Shown here: positions 12,045-24,260 of the stretch, piece by piece
Numbering within the stretch: position 1 is the first letter of the stretch
Layout of the letters: every line of letters starts with the position of its first letter
Assembly (NCBI GenBank): GCA_020726505.1
Contig: JAHLEZ010000013.1
Coordinates: 1,178,001 to 1,242,000, forward strand
Length of the DNA: 64,000 nucleotides
DNA from: Leptodontidium sp. MPI-SDFR-AT-0119
Taxonomy: Eukaryota > Ascomycota > Leotiomycetes > Helotiales > Leptodontidiaceae
Reading direction: 5' to 3'
Translations under genes and position numbers: made by a program
The notes under the pieces: generated by a model
The model's database searches: none
What the model was told of the DNA's origin: nothing
The model's input: only the letters and a program-made list of their open reading frames with translations

Positions 12045-13781
12045 CTACAAAAGAATCATTCCAGCCCCAGAAAGAACAGCCACGATTGTGAAACCGACAG
12101 CAAAGAATTTGCCCATACCCAAGCTCGAACTGAAGACCATTCCACTCGCCTCACTCTTCTTGGTGGTTGAGGTGGCTGCACTGGATCCGGATCCAGTTGG
12201 CACAGTTGCACCTCCAGATGTAGCTGCTGCAATGATGCTGGAGCAGCTACTCGCGGCTCCTGCAGCCTTGACAATTTGAGCTGCACCTGCAAAATCGCAT
12301 GCTGTGGCAGCTTTCTTCTGTTGTTGATAGTACGTATCGAATGCATTGGAGAGCTTCTCGGATGGGCTGCACATGGAATAGGCTCCGTATTTTCCAGTTG
12401 TGGTGTTTGTGCTGATCCCCACGCAAGCTTCACCCCCATTGTAACCGCAAACCTGACCGAAGAGATCGCCGATCTGGGTGTCGTTGACGTTCTTGGTGTT
12501 GACAGTGCAAGTAAGACTAGCCATCATGCAATCACAAACTGACTGGTTTGGAGTTGGGGGAAGTCCAGTCTCAGCAACGGCCCAGGTTGATGCGACTGCT
12601 GGGCAGGATTGGCCAACGGTGTTGGTTGGGTTATAGCTTGCAGAGTTGACACCTGTTGGTTTGGCAGCGTTTAGTTCTGATGAAAATGGAGCATAATCAG
12701 CGAGAGTGCTGATGGAAGAACCATCCACAGATGCTAGACCGTAGTCATTTTCTTCTTGAAAGAACTCGTAAACGATTCCACCAGAGAACACCTCGGTCAT
12801 GTTGGAGCCATATATAGCCTCAATTTCTGTGAACTTTCGGCCAGCTGCTCCGCCACCCTGGGTGTTGCAACCATATTCAGCAAAGAAAGATGGCACGGAA
12901 TATTGTGAGAACTCAGCAACACGGTCCTTGTATCCAGAGGTAACGTAATCCGAGTCTCCACACCATTCGTAAATATTATATCCCCAGAAGTCGATTTGGT
13001 CCTCAGTCGGTCCGCAATTGAAGTAGGCGGCAACATTGGCACGAACAGACGGAAGATCGTCAGCGGCGTATCCAACACCCATTGAGTGATAATTCTTGGA
13101 TTTGATGTAAGCCTTGGTATCACGGACTGCGGCCTTGACGAATGCAGAGGATCCAGTGTAGGACAGATTGTTGGGGACCTCGTTTCCAGCAAAGAATCCA
13201 ATGGTATTGGTGAACTTGGCCAAAGAATCTACAACAGCCGTGTAGCGGTTGAACAGTTCAACATTCCATTCGGGATCCTGACGATTGATGGATGTGTTTG
13301 GCTCTCCCAGATCGCTGATCACGTAGATTCCAGCTGCATCCAGCAATGTCATGCATTGTGTGTGGTCTTGGGTGGGATCGATGGCATAGGTACGAATAGT
13401 GTTTGCACCGGCCTTTTGGAGGAGGGGGATATCTCGTGTGCAGGAAGTCACATCTGCAAGAGGATCGGTGTATGCGGTCTGCGAGATCGAGGTCAGCAAA
13501 TATTGGAGTTGTATACGAGATGGAGACCTACATTGCCATTGGTTGATCCTCCACCATTTTGGCCAACACCTTGTTGATAAGCAACGCCTTTGATAAAGAA
13601 CTGGGTGCCATTGGTCTTGTAGAAGAATTTAGAGCCCTGCGATGGTCAGTGAGGTATTCGAAATGCCTTATCCATCGAATTGACGTGCCTTGATAACAAT
13701 TGGGTCGAGCGCGGCAGATGCGGAGCTGACGAGGAGGGTTGCCGCGGTCAACAACGACACGAGAGGGGTTGTTCTGACCAT
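12045..13781 (-). CDS. GPI-anchored beta-1,3-glucanosyltransferase (GH72 + CBM43, Gel/Gas family)
   Basis: Three exons (13781-13689, 13636-13532, 13478-12045) give 543 residues. The order is signal peptide ([20 protein letters not shown]), GH72 catalytic domain, Cys-rich X8/CBM43 domain (from about [13 protein letters not shown]), Ser/Thr-rich linker and a hydrophobic GPI-attachment tail. The acid/base Glu is in FFAGNEVPN and the nucleophile Glu in FFAEYGCN. The enzyme cuts and rejoins beta-1,3-glucan chains at the cell surface. The first intron (13637-13688) has a GC donor: only AAG|GCACGT joined to CAG|GGC gives the conserved [15 protein letters not shown]; the nearby GT would create a stop. 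The second intron (13479-13531) is GT..AG. Because it has the CBM43 it belongs to the Gas1/Gas2-type subgroup. Confidence 0.94.
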
Positions 13782-15249
13782 GGTGGCGGATTGCGATTGT
13801 GATTGACTGTATTTGTAGAAGTTGTTCGCAGAAACGAAAGAGAGTCTCGAAGACAAGGCAAGGCAGATGGAGGGAAACGACAGTCAGACCGTGAGAGCGA
13901 AAGCGATTGTGGTGGTCGCTTCCAAGATTGGGAGTGAAAGCGAGCGAGAGAGGGAGGGAGGGAGGAGGGGAAAGGAAGCAGGGAAGGAATGGAGAAATAG
14001 CAAGATGGAGAGAGAAAGAGATCGAGAGAGAGCAGACCACGCAGGCCAATACGGGAGAGGCGACTGGCGTCTAGGTGAGTGAGCAGTCTGTACCTAGCTT
14101 GGGGATCAAAACCGGGCTCGAAATGGAAATCCAAATCCAAATACGACACCAAACCCGTCAGGGCTGTACTGTATGTAGTGTAGTGGCGTATCCGGTGCAG
14201 CCGTCGACTTGATTTGATAGACAGTGCTTGTTGGTGCGACGGGATACGGGAATATTCATTCAGCCTGTGCTGGACTGGACTGTACTGTGGTGCTGGGGTG
14301 ACGGACTGGCTGGCTGGCAGGCAGGCTGGCTGAGGGACGAATGCTGACTGTAGGTAAGCAGCTTGTTGGATGCGATGCACCTGCCAAAGAGACTCGGGCA
14401 GAGAGCAGCTGCAACTCCGTAGTCCGCAGTCTGGCGACGTGGTGGTCCCCTGTGCAATCCGGGAATAGAGCCAGACCTGGACAGGCAGGCATGCATCAAA
14501 CAATGATCGTGATGCCGATACGTTACGCCAGACCTGCAACCAAGAAAGATACTTCGTAGTCGGCAGGTATCAACATCAAACCGATGACGACATGAGGGCA
14601 TTCGCGGGCGGGGTAGAGCGATAAGCTTGAGCTCGACAAGAAATGAAACAAAACTCGATGCTTGAAAACTGGATCAAGCTTTGCCGTTCGTCTCAGCATT
14701 CCGCCTGGGCCTGGGGGAGGAGGAGAGGGCTCGGCACGGGTCCAGCACCGGAATTAGACGTTCCTCAAAATACGCCAGCAGGTCGTCGACACGGGTATGT
14801 ATCTGACCAGATCCACAACCCCTGAACTTCCCTTCGCCAAAACAAAACAATATTCCATCCTCCAGACAACCTTCCAATGTCAACAATTGCTTTCTTGCCT
14901 GCCCTGATTTCTGTTACACCTGTCATTCTGTCATTGTTAGTCATCTGCCTGAGACCCCCGATCTGGCAGAGAAGAGACATCCAGTGACTGTCGCTTCTCT
15001 ACCTCACGAGTTGTTCTTGAACTCAGCCGCTGCTGAGCCGCAGGATGTGTCAGCTGGAGGATCAATGGAAGCCTGACCTGACCGTCTACAGACGACTCTC
15101 ATCGTACCACTGGATCAACACTGAATACCTGTTTTGATTGCTTGGTATTTGCCACCCTTTTTCTCATACATGTACAAGCGTACTCAACTTCTACGCTGGC
15201 ATCCAAACAACGGCCATTTTGTTGACTTTGATCGAACCGATTCAGCACC
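13782..15249. promoter_or_regulatory. Divergent region between GH72 and HET-domain genes
   Basis: 1.47 kb between two divergent starts. A purine-rich block (GAGAG/GGAGGG) spans ~13925-14040 upstream of GH72; read on the GH72 strand it is a long pyrimidine tract, as in strong fungal promoters. Tandem GGCTG/GGCAG motifs occur at 14307-14335. All open frames here are low-complexity shadows. Confidence 0.45.
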
Positions 15250-17542
15250 ATGGACTCCCCACATGATGGAAGTATCCCTCACACATGCACCTACTGTCAA
15301 GAAGAATTGATAGAGCTGAAATCCACCAAATACGATTGGGATGACAAGAACAAATACCGCACCGATTTTAAATTTAAAGCCAGCGCATCTGGAGCTGAAG
15401 AAGCAGCCGCCAACGGCTGCGCCTTCTGGGAATGGTTCATCAGAGACTTTCTCGACGATGACGGTAAGCGCAAGGGAGGGGGGCGAGATTCCGGCGTCTA
15501 TTTTGAATTCACATTCACCGATTATGACGAAAAGACTGGTTATCAACTGTACCCTTTCCAACTTCAGAGAGTATACACTTCCAGGCACTGGGAAAGCGGA
15601 TGCTCCAGTCATGGGTCGTTGAAGATTCTAGCAGATGAAGGTTAGTCCGCCATCGGGCGATATAAAGTCATCATCTTACTATATATCTAGATGATCCGGC
15701 CTACCAGTTTGTGCAGCCAAGCGAAAGAGTTACTCCAATGCATTCCGAGGACAATTTTGCCCTGGCTCGAAATTGGATGGAAGACTGTTGTCAGACTCAC
15801 GAAAAGTGCGACAAACCAGAAGCTGGCGTAGCTCCAACGAGATTGCTGGAGATCAATGAGAACACGGTTCGTTTGAGAACTTCCATCCCAGGCGAGACAT
15901 TGGCATGGGTTGCTCTGAGCTACTGCTGGGGTGGACCTCAGCCATTGCAGACGACAACGGACACTTTGACGGAGAGAATGGAGGATATCCCCATCTCACT
16001 CCTTCCAAAGACAATCCAAGACGCCATCACTACAACACGAAAACTCAATGTACGATATCTGTGGGTAGACTGTCTCTGTATTATTCAAGATGATCCCGAT
16101 GACGTACGACGAGAAATTTCCCTGATGCCGGAAATTTACCGCAATTCTACAGTGACAATCTCTGCTGCTCGAGCCAGGACGAGCAATGAAGGGTTCTTAC
16201 ACGATATAACAAGGCCAACTCCTCAGGATATCTCATTCCGTCTTCGATTCCTCTGCCCCGATGGACGGATCGGCTCGCTCATATTTTACGGCCAAGACGG
16301 TAAGTCAAGGTTTTCTCGGCAACTCTTCATTTTCGTCTTCTCGTACAAGGGAACCACCGAAGCATCAATCTCACGGACTCTGCCTGTGCACCGCGATCCC
16401 TCTTTCTGCACACCACGAAAGGAGTAACTAACTCTATTCCTCATGACCTAGAAATCCTCCCCCACAGAGACCCAATCGAAGACCGCGCCTGGACCCTCCA
16501 AGAACACCTCCTCTCCCAGCGTCTCCTTGTCTTCGGCTCCCACCAAATATGGTGGACCTGCCGCAAAGTCCACACCAACCTAGTCCGCAGGAATTTCTCG
16601 ACCTACTCCGAAATTGGCGAGATCCGTCTCCGGTTTCTAAACGTCTTCCTCACCCAACGACGACGATACATAGCCAACATCCCAGGCCAAACATGGCTCT
16701 CCCTAGTACAGCACTACACGAATCGCTCTCTAACTTTCTCATACGACAAACTCCTCGCTATCTCAGGCATCGCAGAGTTCTATGCTAGGAACATGGACGA
16801 CGAGTACTTAGCAGGTCACTTCAAGGCTTCGCTTCTTTCTTCCCTGCTCTGGAAGAGGCATTCACCTATCTTGCCTCGGCCGGCGGAATATAGAGTCCCA
16901 TCCTGGTCATGGGCTGCTATCGATGGCCAGGTCCGCTTCGAGCTATACCGTGCCCCAATCTCAGATGCTCTTGAGCTACTCGATTGCAAAATTAGTCTCG
17001 TGTCTGAGGGTGCTCCTTATGGCGCAGTTACATCGGGGGCTCTAACCCTCCGCGGTCGACTTCGACAAGTTCTCTGGAGCGAGGGGAGAGATGTTTTGAT
17101 TGATCCATCTCCAACTCCAGGGACACCTCATACTTTTTTTGCGGAAACCATACCCGATGCCATTAGCAACCAGCTCGATTCAAGCCCAGACTTCCCTACC
17201 CCACCAAGAACAACAGAAGTCTACTGTCTCGAAATCTGCACCTACTCCCCCACTCCCCTCTACCGACGCAGCTTACCCGGTCAAGAAGACGTCGTCTTCG
17301 GCCAAAAACGAAGTTACCAACGATCTGGCTTACCAAAAGGTCTATTGCTGGAAAAATCCGAGGACTCTTCGGATAGAGGAAGAGATGTTTTCAAACGGGT
17401 TGGCATTTTTGCTTTTAGGGATGTGGAGGATTTACCTGTTGAGAAAGAGAGAAGAAAGGATGTTGTTTTCATGGAAGAGGTGGAGAGAGAGAAGAGGGAG
17501 TTCTTTGAGGGTGTTGAGGGGAGAGTTGTGAGGATTATTTGA
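15250..17542 (+). CDS. HET-domain protein (heterokaryon incompatibility family)
   Basis: Three exons (15250-15640, 15691-16299, 16452-17542) give 696 residues. The HET domain is clear: WVALSYCWGGPQPLQT (first block), VRYLWVDCLCIIQDD (second), then IYRNSTVTISAARA and, after the second intron, DRAWTLQEHLLSQRLLVFG. A conserved EYRVPSWSWAAIDG lies further on. HET proteins trigger programmed cell death when incompatible fungal individuals fuse and some act as immune-like receptors. Here the N-terminal ~150 residues (CTYCQ start, acidic) and the C-terminal ~250 residues are variable, and no NACHT, WD40 or ankyrin partner domain is seen. The second intron (152 bp) is long for this window, so its exact borders are less certain than the domain call. 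Confidence 0.9.
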
Positions 17543-18471
17543 GGGGGGTTAAGGAGCCTCGCTGGTTGGATTGGAGAAACTTTCGAGAAACTAAAGATGT
17601 CAATACCATTTAAATCCCACATTATGCACCTGAAAATGTCACCCTGGCGTTTGTTAGAGCACCCTAAAGGTGATGGATGATATTAGGAAGATGTTTACTT
17701 ACTGTAACAAAACCCAGGTCATGTTATTATAGTCACAATTCACTTGAAGTGAGGAGCTGAAGTTGATGGTTGATGTTTTCACGCCATGATATCCAATCAG
17801 GCTAAGTTTATGAAATATATCAAGTTTGGCATTCTATAATCATCCCGTCTGAACAAAAAGGGTTGCCACGAATGCCGATTAAGATGTAAGATCATGTCCT
17901 GTGAGAATGACTTTTATACTTTTGCAAGATGATCTATAGATTTTCTCAGTTTGAAGGCAAATATTAAATGTAAGGTTAATTTAAATGGCATCCGATGAGG
18001 ATAATTTGGGATTTAAGATGGGTTTAGTCAACATCTAGTACACTTGTAGTTTGTTTACTCTCTTGTCTATCTGGCTACAAACTCACCGAGTTCACTCCCC
18101 ACTGCGATAGCCAGGTTTCCGAAATTCATCATCCAAAATGATGAGCCTTCTGGTACGGGTAGATTTGTAGTCACGTTCACAACCAAGCAATAATCAGCTC
18201 AAAAAGAGGCAATTCTGAACGGCACAGAACACAATCTCATTCTCAATTTCCGTCCTGGAGGGACAGAAAAATGGTACAAACATACAGACAACAACGCCAA
18301 AATCTCCCTCCACACACCAGGAGCCACACAAACACACAGAACCGCTAACTCCGGACACACACCAGAATGCCACGACACCAAAGACACCATGCCACACCGC
18401 GAATCGTACCAGCGAGAACACCACCACAAACACCGCAAGAACACCACACCACACCGAGCCATCCCACCCCC
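17543..18471. other. Intergenic region with CA-rich low-complexity DNA
   Basis: 929 bp between two convergent genes. The first part is AT-leaning. The segment 18270-18470 is rich in CACA/CCACACC motifs, which produce long overlapping frames on both strands (for example 18194-18462, -) that do not look like protein. No gene is called. Confidence 0.4.
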
Positions 18472-19515
18472 TCAGAACTCATTCATCACACGAGCGGTCT
18501 TTCCCCTGAACTTAGCTGGCGCGAAAAGATCAAGTACCGACTCTGGTGATGATGAGGAGGATGATGATGAAGTGAGGACTGAGGGGGCGCTCAGGCCTCG
18601 GAACGCGCTTCCTTGGTCTGCCACGCCGGGCTTGATGGCGACCTCGACTTGAGGTGGAGATGGAGATGGAGTTGGAGGAGGAGGAGGAGTCGAGCCGGAG
18701 GAGACGTTGGTGGTTGAGGAAGCGAGAGAGGAGGAGGAGGAGGAGGAGGAGGAGGAGGAGGAGGAGGAGGAGGAGGAGGAGGAGGAGGAGGAGGAGGATG
18801 AGGTTCCAACGGAAGAAGCAGAGGTAACCACCAGTTCATCAGCTGCTCCTTGCCAGAGCCCGCCAGTTCTCGACTTGACCCGCAGCAGGAGATCCGCCCG
18901 TCGCTGCTCTCGCTCAACATACTCCCGCAACTCTCGTGGCCGGAACTCGAATTCCTTCTACACAGCCTCTTGCTAGCGCACGACCTCCACAACAGCCCGA
19001 AGAGACTCCTGCTTCTAGACGGCCGCCCAGTAGCGACCCTCCAAGAACAACTTGTCCTGCTCCACGGCAGCCGCCAATTGCTCGCCGTACCAGGAGTCGA
19101 GGCCAAGTTGCCATTGGAGGAATTGCTCCTGGGTGCCTCCGTTCTCGCACAGGCGCTGGTACTCGCCCCTCGCCTGCCAATTGATTGGCTTGGGGAAGTA
19201 GCTGTAGCTTGGTGGGAGCTCGAATGGGCCACCTGCTGCGACAAGCGCGGGCAGGGTGATCCTCTGGTACTTCCTAGCCGGACTATTAGTATTTGAATAA
19301 TAGATGATTGAAGTTTGGAGGCTCGAGATCGGAGATCGGGAAGAGTTGACTTACCAAGCTTCAACTGCGACGCTTCTTCCCTCTGGTTGCCAATCCATTG
19401 GCTCGGCGACCATGTGAGCTGGGGCGGCAGGACTTGCAGTTTGGTATCCTGGGACGGAGGTTGGAGATGGGAGAGGAGAGGAGAGAAAGAGCCAAGAGAA
19501 GTTGGAGGAAGACAT
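18472..19515 (-). pseudogene. Fungal-specific Ser-tract protein; coding frame holds three in-frame TAG codons
   Basis: Exon 1 (19515-19355) reads MSSSNFSWLFLSSPLPSPTS and joins exon 2 (from 19273) across an 81-bp GTAAG..TAG intron to give VEAWKYQRITLPALVAAGG, then a protein-like stretch with FPKPINWQARGEYQRLCENG and WYGEQLAAAVEQDKLFLEG. The same frame then meets TAG at 19017-19015, 18975-18973 and 18960-18958, yet the residues between and after them (KQESLRAVVEV, KEFEFRPRELREYVERE) remain protein-like. After that come a ~25-Ser tract, a Pro-rich patch and the true stop at 18472. Each TAG differs from a Gln codon CAG by one C-to-T change. Options: a recent pseudogene, sequence error, stop readthrough, or a 63-nt in-frame intron (19020-18958) with a poor GTCTAG donor. 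The family has no function I recognise. Confidence 0.6.
18730..18798. repeat. (GAG)n trinucleotide tract encoding a Ser run
   Basis: About 23 uninterrupted GAG units on the + strand. On the coding (-) strand they read TCC and give the Ser homopolymer of the gene at 18472-19515. The tract is likely to vary in length between strains. Confidence 0.9.
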
Positions 19516-20916
19516 CTTGATAGTGTCGTTTGTTGTTCGGATTGTTTGTTTGAAGAAGGTGGTTGGTATGGTGTGGTATGTCAGGGACGAGCTGACTTTG
19601 GGAGCAGAAAGATTCTTGAAGGTAAGATTGAGTTTGGTGCAGGGAAAGATTCTTGCTTGTAACGACGAGGTAGAAAATCAAAGGAAGAAGAGAATGGCGG
19701 GCTGCGAGAGATTTACTTGCATCTCCCCATGTGGCCATCTTCTTATTCTGTTATGTTGCTATTGTAGCTTCTGCTCTGGTGGTGATGGACAATAGGATAT
19801 AATTATGGGGCTTGGAGGTTAAGCGAGCCAGCCCCCTTTTGCGAACAACAATGGGAACGGCAACGGGAATTTAGAGTGCGCGGCTTGGCGAAAGCGAACT
19901 ATTAAACAACAGCGATATCGGAGTAATAAAGTACCTCGAATTATCCTCAAGCTTTTATTTCTTGACTTCCATTTAGGGTTTTCCTGGTTTGGGGATTGGA
20001 TTGAAGCTCTGTTGACATAAATTAGCCGAGCGAACCCCTGAGTATTTTATGGGAGGGAAAACGAGATTTTGCTCGCCTGTGCAGTTCAAAGAGTAGAGCT
20101 GGACCCCCTGTCACCCAAGCAGTTTTATTGCGATTTCAGCCTAATTACTCTGCTAGCAATCAAATTGTGAAAGAAGTGAGGGCGACTGACTGCGTGTCGA
20201 TTGGAGGTTCTCGGGGTTCTTCCACATGTAATAATTGTCGCCTAGATGAAATAGAGTGTATACTTCCGTCTATCTCGTCTTATACCATTACCATCATCTC
20301 TTGTATTGACTCACTCGCTATCAACATTCTGGAGGCTAGAAAACATTGTTAAGACCGGAGGAGAGGCAGTACCAGCTTCCACCAAGGAGGAAGTGAAATC
20401 ATCCAGACCATTGGACCTACAGACGTCCAATACTGTGTATGGCACTTGTCGAATCTACTATCAAATCATCCAGTCACCATGTGAGGCTTCACTCCCTGCC
20501 AACCCGTAAGAAACGGGGGATGATTGCCAATACTTCCATCCCAAATGGGATTCAAAACACCGCTCAAGGCGAGATTGTCCCTTAATCCGCGATTCATATC
20601 AACAACCTTACAGCATTCTTGAACCACCAGAGAATATCGCAATCCCATCTTGTAACACATTTAAGATGCATTTGGAAGTAAATATCCTATTGAATATCCT
20701 ATTACTATCTCATTACAGTATATCTAACAAGGATGCGTATATGCTCATACCATTTTTCCATCCACCTCTGAACGCCAGATGCACCGTATTAATCATAAAA
20801 CGTTAAAAACGTCATATATCTCATGCTTGAAATATCCCCAGCGTTCTTCTTAGACAATATCCCTACTCCTTCACTTTTCCAAAGACTAGTATCCCCACCT
20901 TCGCCCAGTATGCCCA
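19516..20916. other. Intergenic region (1.4 kb), one weak orphan frame
   Basis: Lies between the Ser-tract gene start and the stop of the 1,090-residue protein. The only frame with some protein character is 20128-20352 (+), which includes SSTCNNCRLDEIECILPSIS. It has no recognisable domain or splice partner and I do not call it a gene. Confidence 0.35.
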
Positions 20917-23900
20917 TTAGTGCAACTTCTCCCTCAAATACACAACCGCTGCGTACCCCGCACAACAACTCGTGCTCATCCCATGTCCGCACCATGGACA
21001 CTTCACACTCGTGCTAATCACGCCGCTGACCCCCAAATCATTGTCCGTCACGACGTTATCGGGTTTCGCCATGCACTCGTAGATCTTACTCGGCATGTCG
21101 TGGAAATACTTGCATTGGCAGCAGACGACGAACATCTTCGCGATTGGATCTGGACCATTCTGATGGTGTGGACCGGGAGAGAAGTTGGTTTTGGGTGGTG
21201 AACGTGCTCCAGGGATGGCGAGACGAGCGTTGTGCAGGTATTGTGATGATTGGGGCGAGGTTGGGGAAGAACCTTCGGATTTAGTGGTAGGGATGGGGAT
21301 TGGTGGGGGCCGGACGAGAGGATTGGGCGCTTCTTCAAGAAATTTGTTGGGTTGTTTGGGTTCCTTCGCAGGGGTGGCTTTCTCCTTGCCTTTGAGGGGC
21401 CGGGTGAGGGATTGGTGTTTGAGGGTGGGTAGGAACGATAGGTCTTGCAGGTCAGGTGTCGAGATAGAGCGTGAAAGACTGGGTTTCCGTTGAAGATCGC
21501 TTGCCTCGGTGGGGGGCGTAAGAGGTAGTTGAGGTACTAGAGGACTTGAAGCGTTCATGTGTGTAGAGGTGAATTCGAAAGTGGAATTATTCCCAGTCGG
21601 TGTCTTTAAACGGTCTTCGTCCTCTGTGAGTTCTAATTCTGCACCTGTTCTACACCAACTGTTTCGAGCGCTGGCGGAATCATCAAGTGGGAGGGCACCA
21701 ATCACGGTAGGGGTACTGCTCTGGGCGCCTAGCAGTGTGATATTAGACTTGTTTACAGGCGTTTCAGTCGTACCATTCAGATCGCCCTTCGCCGAAAATA
21801 AATCCTTTTGTGACTGAGGCCTCGATGCACTGGGCGTTGTAATAGTCGAAGATTCGTCGAGAGTCGAATAGTCTTCACTCGAATCTGTAGCTGACCTCGA
21901 GTGATTTGATCGCTTGTTGTTTCCATTGAGAGCCTTCGGGGTAGAGTTTCTTGAGCTTCGCTCGATATCAAAGTCTTTTCGCGCCGGAGAACGGGCTGGG
22001 GAACGTTCAGGAACCTTAGGGTGAGAAAGCGCAAAATCATGAACTATCGGTGGAGCTGCAGAGTCGATAGGACGGTTGTCAGCCTTCATCAACGAAGAGA
22101 TATGAGGACTGGTAACATCAAGCGAGGTACGTTTGGACGATGGTGCTATTGAAGCCGACCCTTGGAATTCTGGAGCGGTCGTAAAGGTGCCCGTTGGTGA
22201 CTCTGGAGCAGCGACTGAGTGTCTGGAGAAAGCGGATTTTGCAGCACTTTTCAACCCTTGGAAAGAAGGCCCTTTTGATGACGCTCTCTTGTGTCCAGGT
22301 CCAGCACTTTCCGATGCCTTTGTATTGAGCTCCAGGTGAAGTTGATTAAGTACGTATTCCTCGTCGAGGAAAATACCCGATTGCTTGGCATCCTTCTTGC
22401 CCGATTTGTTATTGCCCCCAATCGTGCTGAAGCTAGTAGTGGCTGGCGATTCCTTCTTGGCCGCAGGACCACTGGCCCCAATTGTGCTGAAGCTGGTAGT
22501 CGTCGGTGCTTCGCTCGGGGTGCGAGTACGACTTCGGGATCTGGAGAATAGCGATGAGAAAGAGCCGCGGCGTGACCTAGTTTTCTTGGAGCCCGCGGCA
22601 GCATCCGAAATTTCGCTCTCATCTTTTAATGCATTCATTGCGTTGATCTCTTCCTCCTGGCGCTGATATCGTACATAGTCAGCTCGACCACGAGACTCCG
22701 GTGGATATGACTTCTTGACTGGTGCCGCTGGCTTGCTGGGATGAGGGTCCGTTTTCCGAGACTTTCGATCGCTAACAGGTTGAGGATCTGGTCTCCGAGG
22801 AACACGATCATGGATAGGTTGAGGATCTGGTGATGGGAATGGTGACACGACTGGAGATTGCGAGTGGTTTTGACCAGTCGTATCTTCCGTATGCCGAGAT
22901 CCCGAGAAGATAGGATGTCGAGACCCATTGGAGCTGTCACGCTGGGCAGATCCTGAGTCCTCGTTTTCGGCTGGAAAGTATCTCGAAGTAGGGGGGTGTG
23001 ACCTGCGCGCCTTGCGAATGTTCCTTTCCATGATCGGCGTATTATCCTCCACAGGCTTTGTGGGACTTTCCAGACCACGAGCAGCTGCTGCAGTTTGTGC
23101 ATAGAGTGCATCCCATTGTTGCGGAGTTCGTACTGATTCATCATAAATCGAAATTGGGCGAACGGACTCTGCCATAGATGTGCTGCTGCTCGAGTTTCCG
23201 GCTACTTGTGGGGTTGGATCCCTATCACTCCGTGGTGTTTCTCCACCCCCATCACTCCACCCAACCTTCTTATGCTCATGTTTATTCTGCTGTGTCGTGG
23301 TCGTCTCAGTCTGTCTGAACTGTTCAAGCTTCAGGCCACCAATGAAGCCCCCATCATTATAAGCGCCTGGTTTCCTAGAAAATGATTTCCTCGACGATGG
23401 CGCTTCTTGCGTAGGAGTGCTAGGTGACGAGTTCTGCGATGACTTCCAAGGCACTGGAATAGCTTGAGTGACAGTCATAAACCCTTTCAGTCCAATATCA
23501 ATACTGCCTCTCTTCACCTTCTCCGGTACTGCCCTTTTCTCCTCCTTCTTGACATCACCTCTTGCCATAGTGGGCAAAGTTGGCACTGCTGGAGCCGAGG
23601 CAGATCGTTCCGCAGGAACAGCCATCTTGGTGAGCCTCTTATTCGTTGGCGGCGCCTTGCTCAGACGTTTTGGACTCTGCGTGCTTGGGCTGTCACTGCT
23701 TCGTACCTGCTGTACCTGCGGTGCCTGCCCATTTGTACCCTCGGCCTCTTTCCGCCTCCGTTCTCGTTCATCCTCCTTCGCCTTTTTTCGTTTCTTTCCG
23801 TTATAGTCCTCCCAGCCAGGGGACTGGCAGATCGACGAGATATCCGACTCAGCATCACTCACTTCCTCTTCTTGAGGAACCACATCTCCACTAGACTTGA

Positions 23901-24260
23901 CAACATATTTCGTAGAGGTTCCATTGGTCGTAGACCTAGCAGGAGGGATCGCAAGGGACAACGTTGGAGCCGTCATTGCACGATCTATTGACGGCAGTGG
24001 CATAGGGGGATGTTGCCTCAGATTCGACTTTGGGGGTGGTGGACTTCGAGGTGTACTTGTAGGTGCCAGTGGGAAGGTAGATGAGGCTCGCATGCGGTTG
24101 ATCTGCAGGAGGAAATGTCAACGGGGACCCAGTGTTGGCTGGACAGGTGGCAGATTTGCTTTTTTAGACGCACCTTATTCTTCTGCTCTAAATCCAGCAT
24201 TTTTTGGAATGTGGTCCTCCTGCCCAAACCTGGCTTGCTCTTCTTGTCGGTGGACGCCAT
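20917..24260 (-). CDS. Large disordered protein with C-terminal Cys-rich (zinc-ribbon-like) tail; possibly TeaR-like cell-end protein
   Basis: Exon 1 (24260-24174, MASTDKKSKPGLGRRTTFQK) joins exon 2 (24102-20917) across a 71-bp GTGCG..CAG intron, giving about 1,090 residues. Most of the chain is Ser/Pro/Lys/Arg-rich and disordered. Only the last ~75 residues look folded: CCQCKYFHDMPSKIYECMA, then VKCPWCGHGMSTSCCAGYAA, two CxxC pairs typical of a zinc ribbon, ending VVYLREKLH. I recall a similar tail in proteins labelled 'TeaA receptor TeaR', a polarity factor at hyphal tips. However, a CAAX prenylation box is absent here, so that name is tentative. A possible extra 5' exon (25142-25052) could be spliced over a ~760-bp intron to 24289 in frame and would move the start upstream. 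Confidence 0.7.

Noticed and set aside
14260..14601. Overlapping minus-strand frames upstream of GH72
   Set aside because: Compositionally biased shadows over promoter DNA with GGCTG/GGCAG repeats.
18194..18462. Two overlapping minus-strand frames of ~87 residues rich in Val/Cys/Phe
   Set aside because: They arise from CA-rich low-complexity DNA and lack a plausible fold or splice partner.
18591..19364. Long minus-strand frame (257 codons) with a Pro homopolymer
   Set aside because: It is the alternate frame of the Ser-tract gene; the Pro run is the GAG tract read out of phase, and the frame begins inside the intron.
20128..20352. Small plus-strand frame with CNNCRLDEIEC that recalls half a Zn2Cys6 cluster
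   Set aside because: The basic residues and first three Cys of such a cluster are missing and no neighbouring exon completes it.
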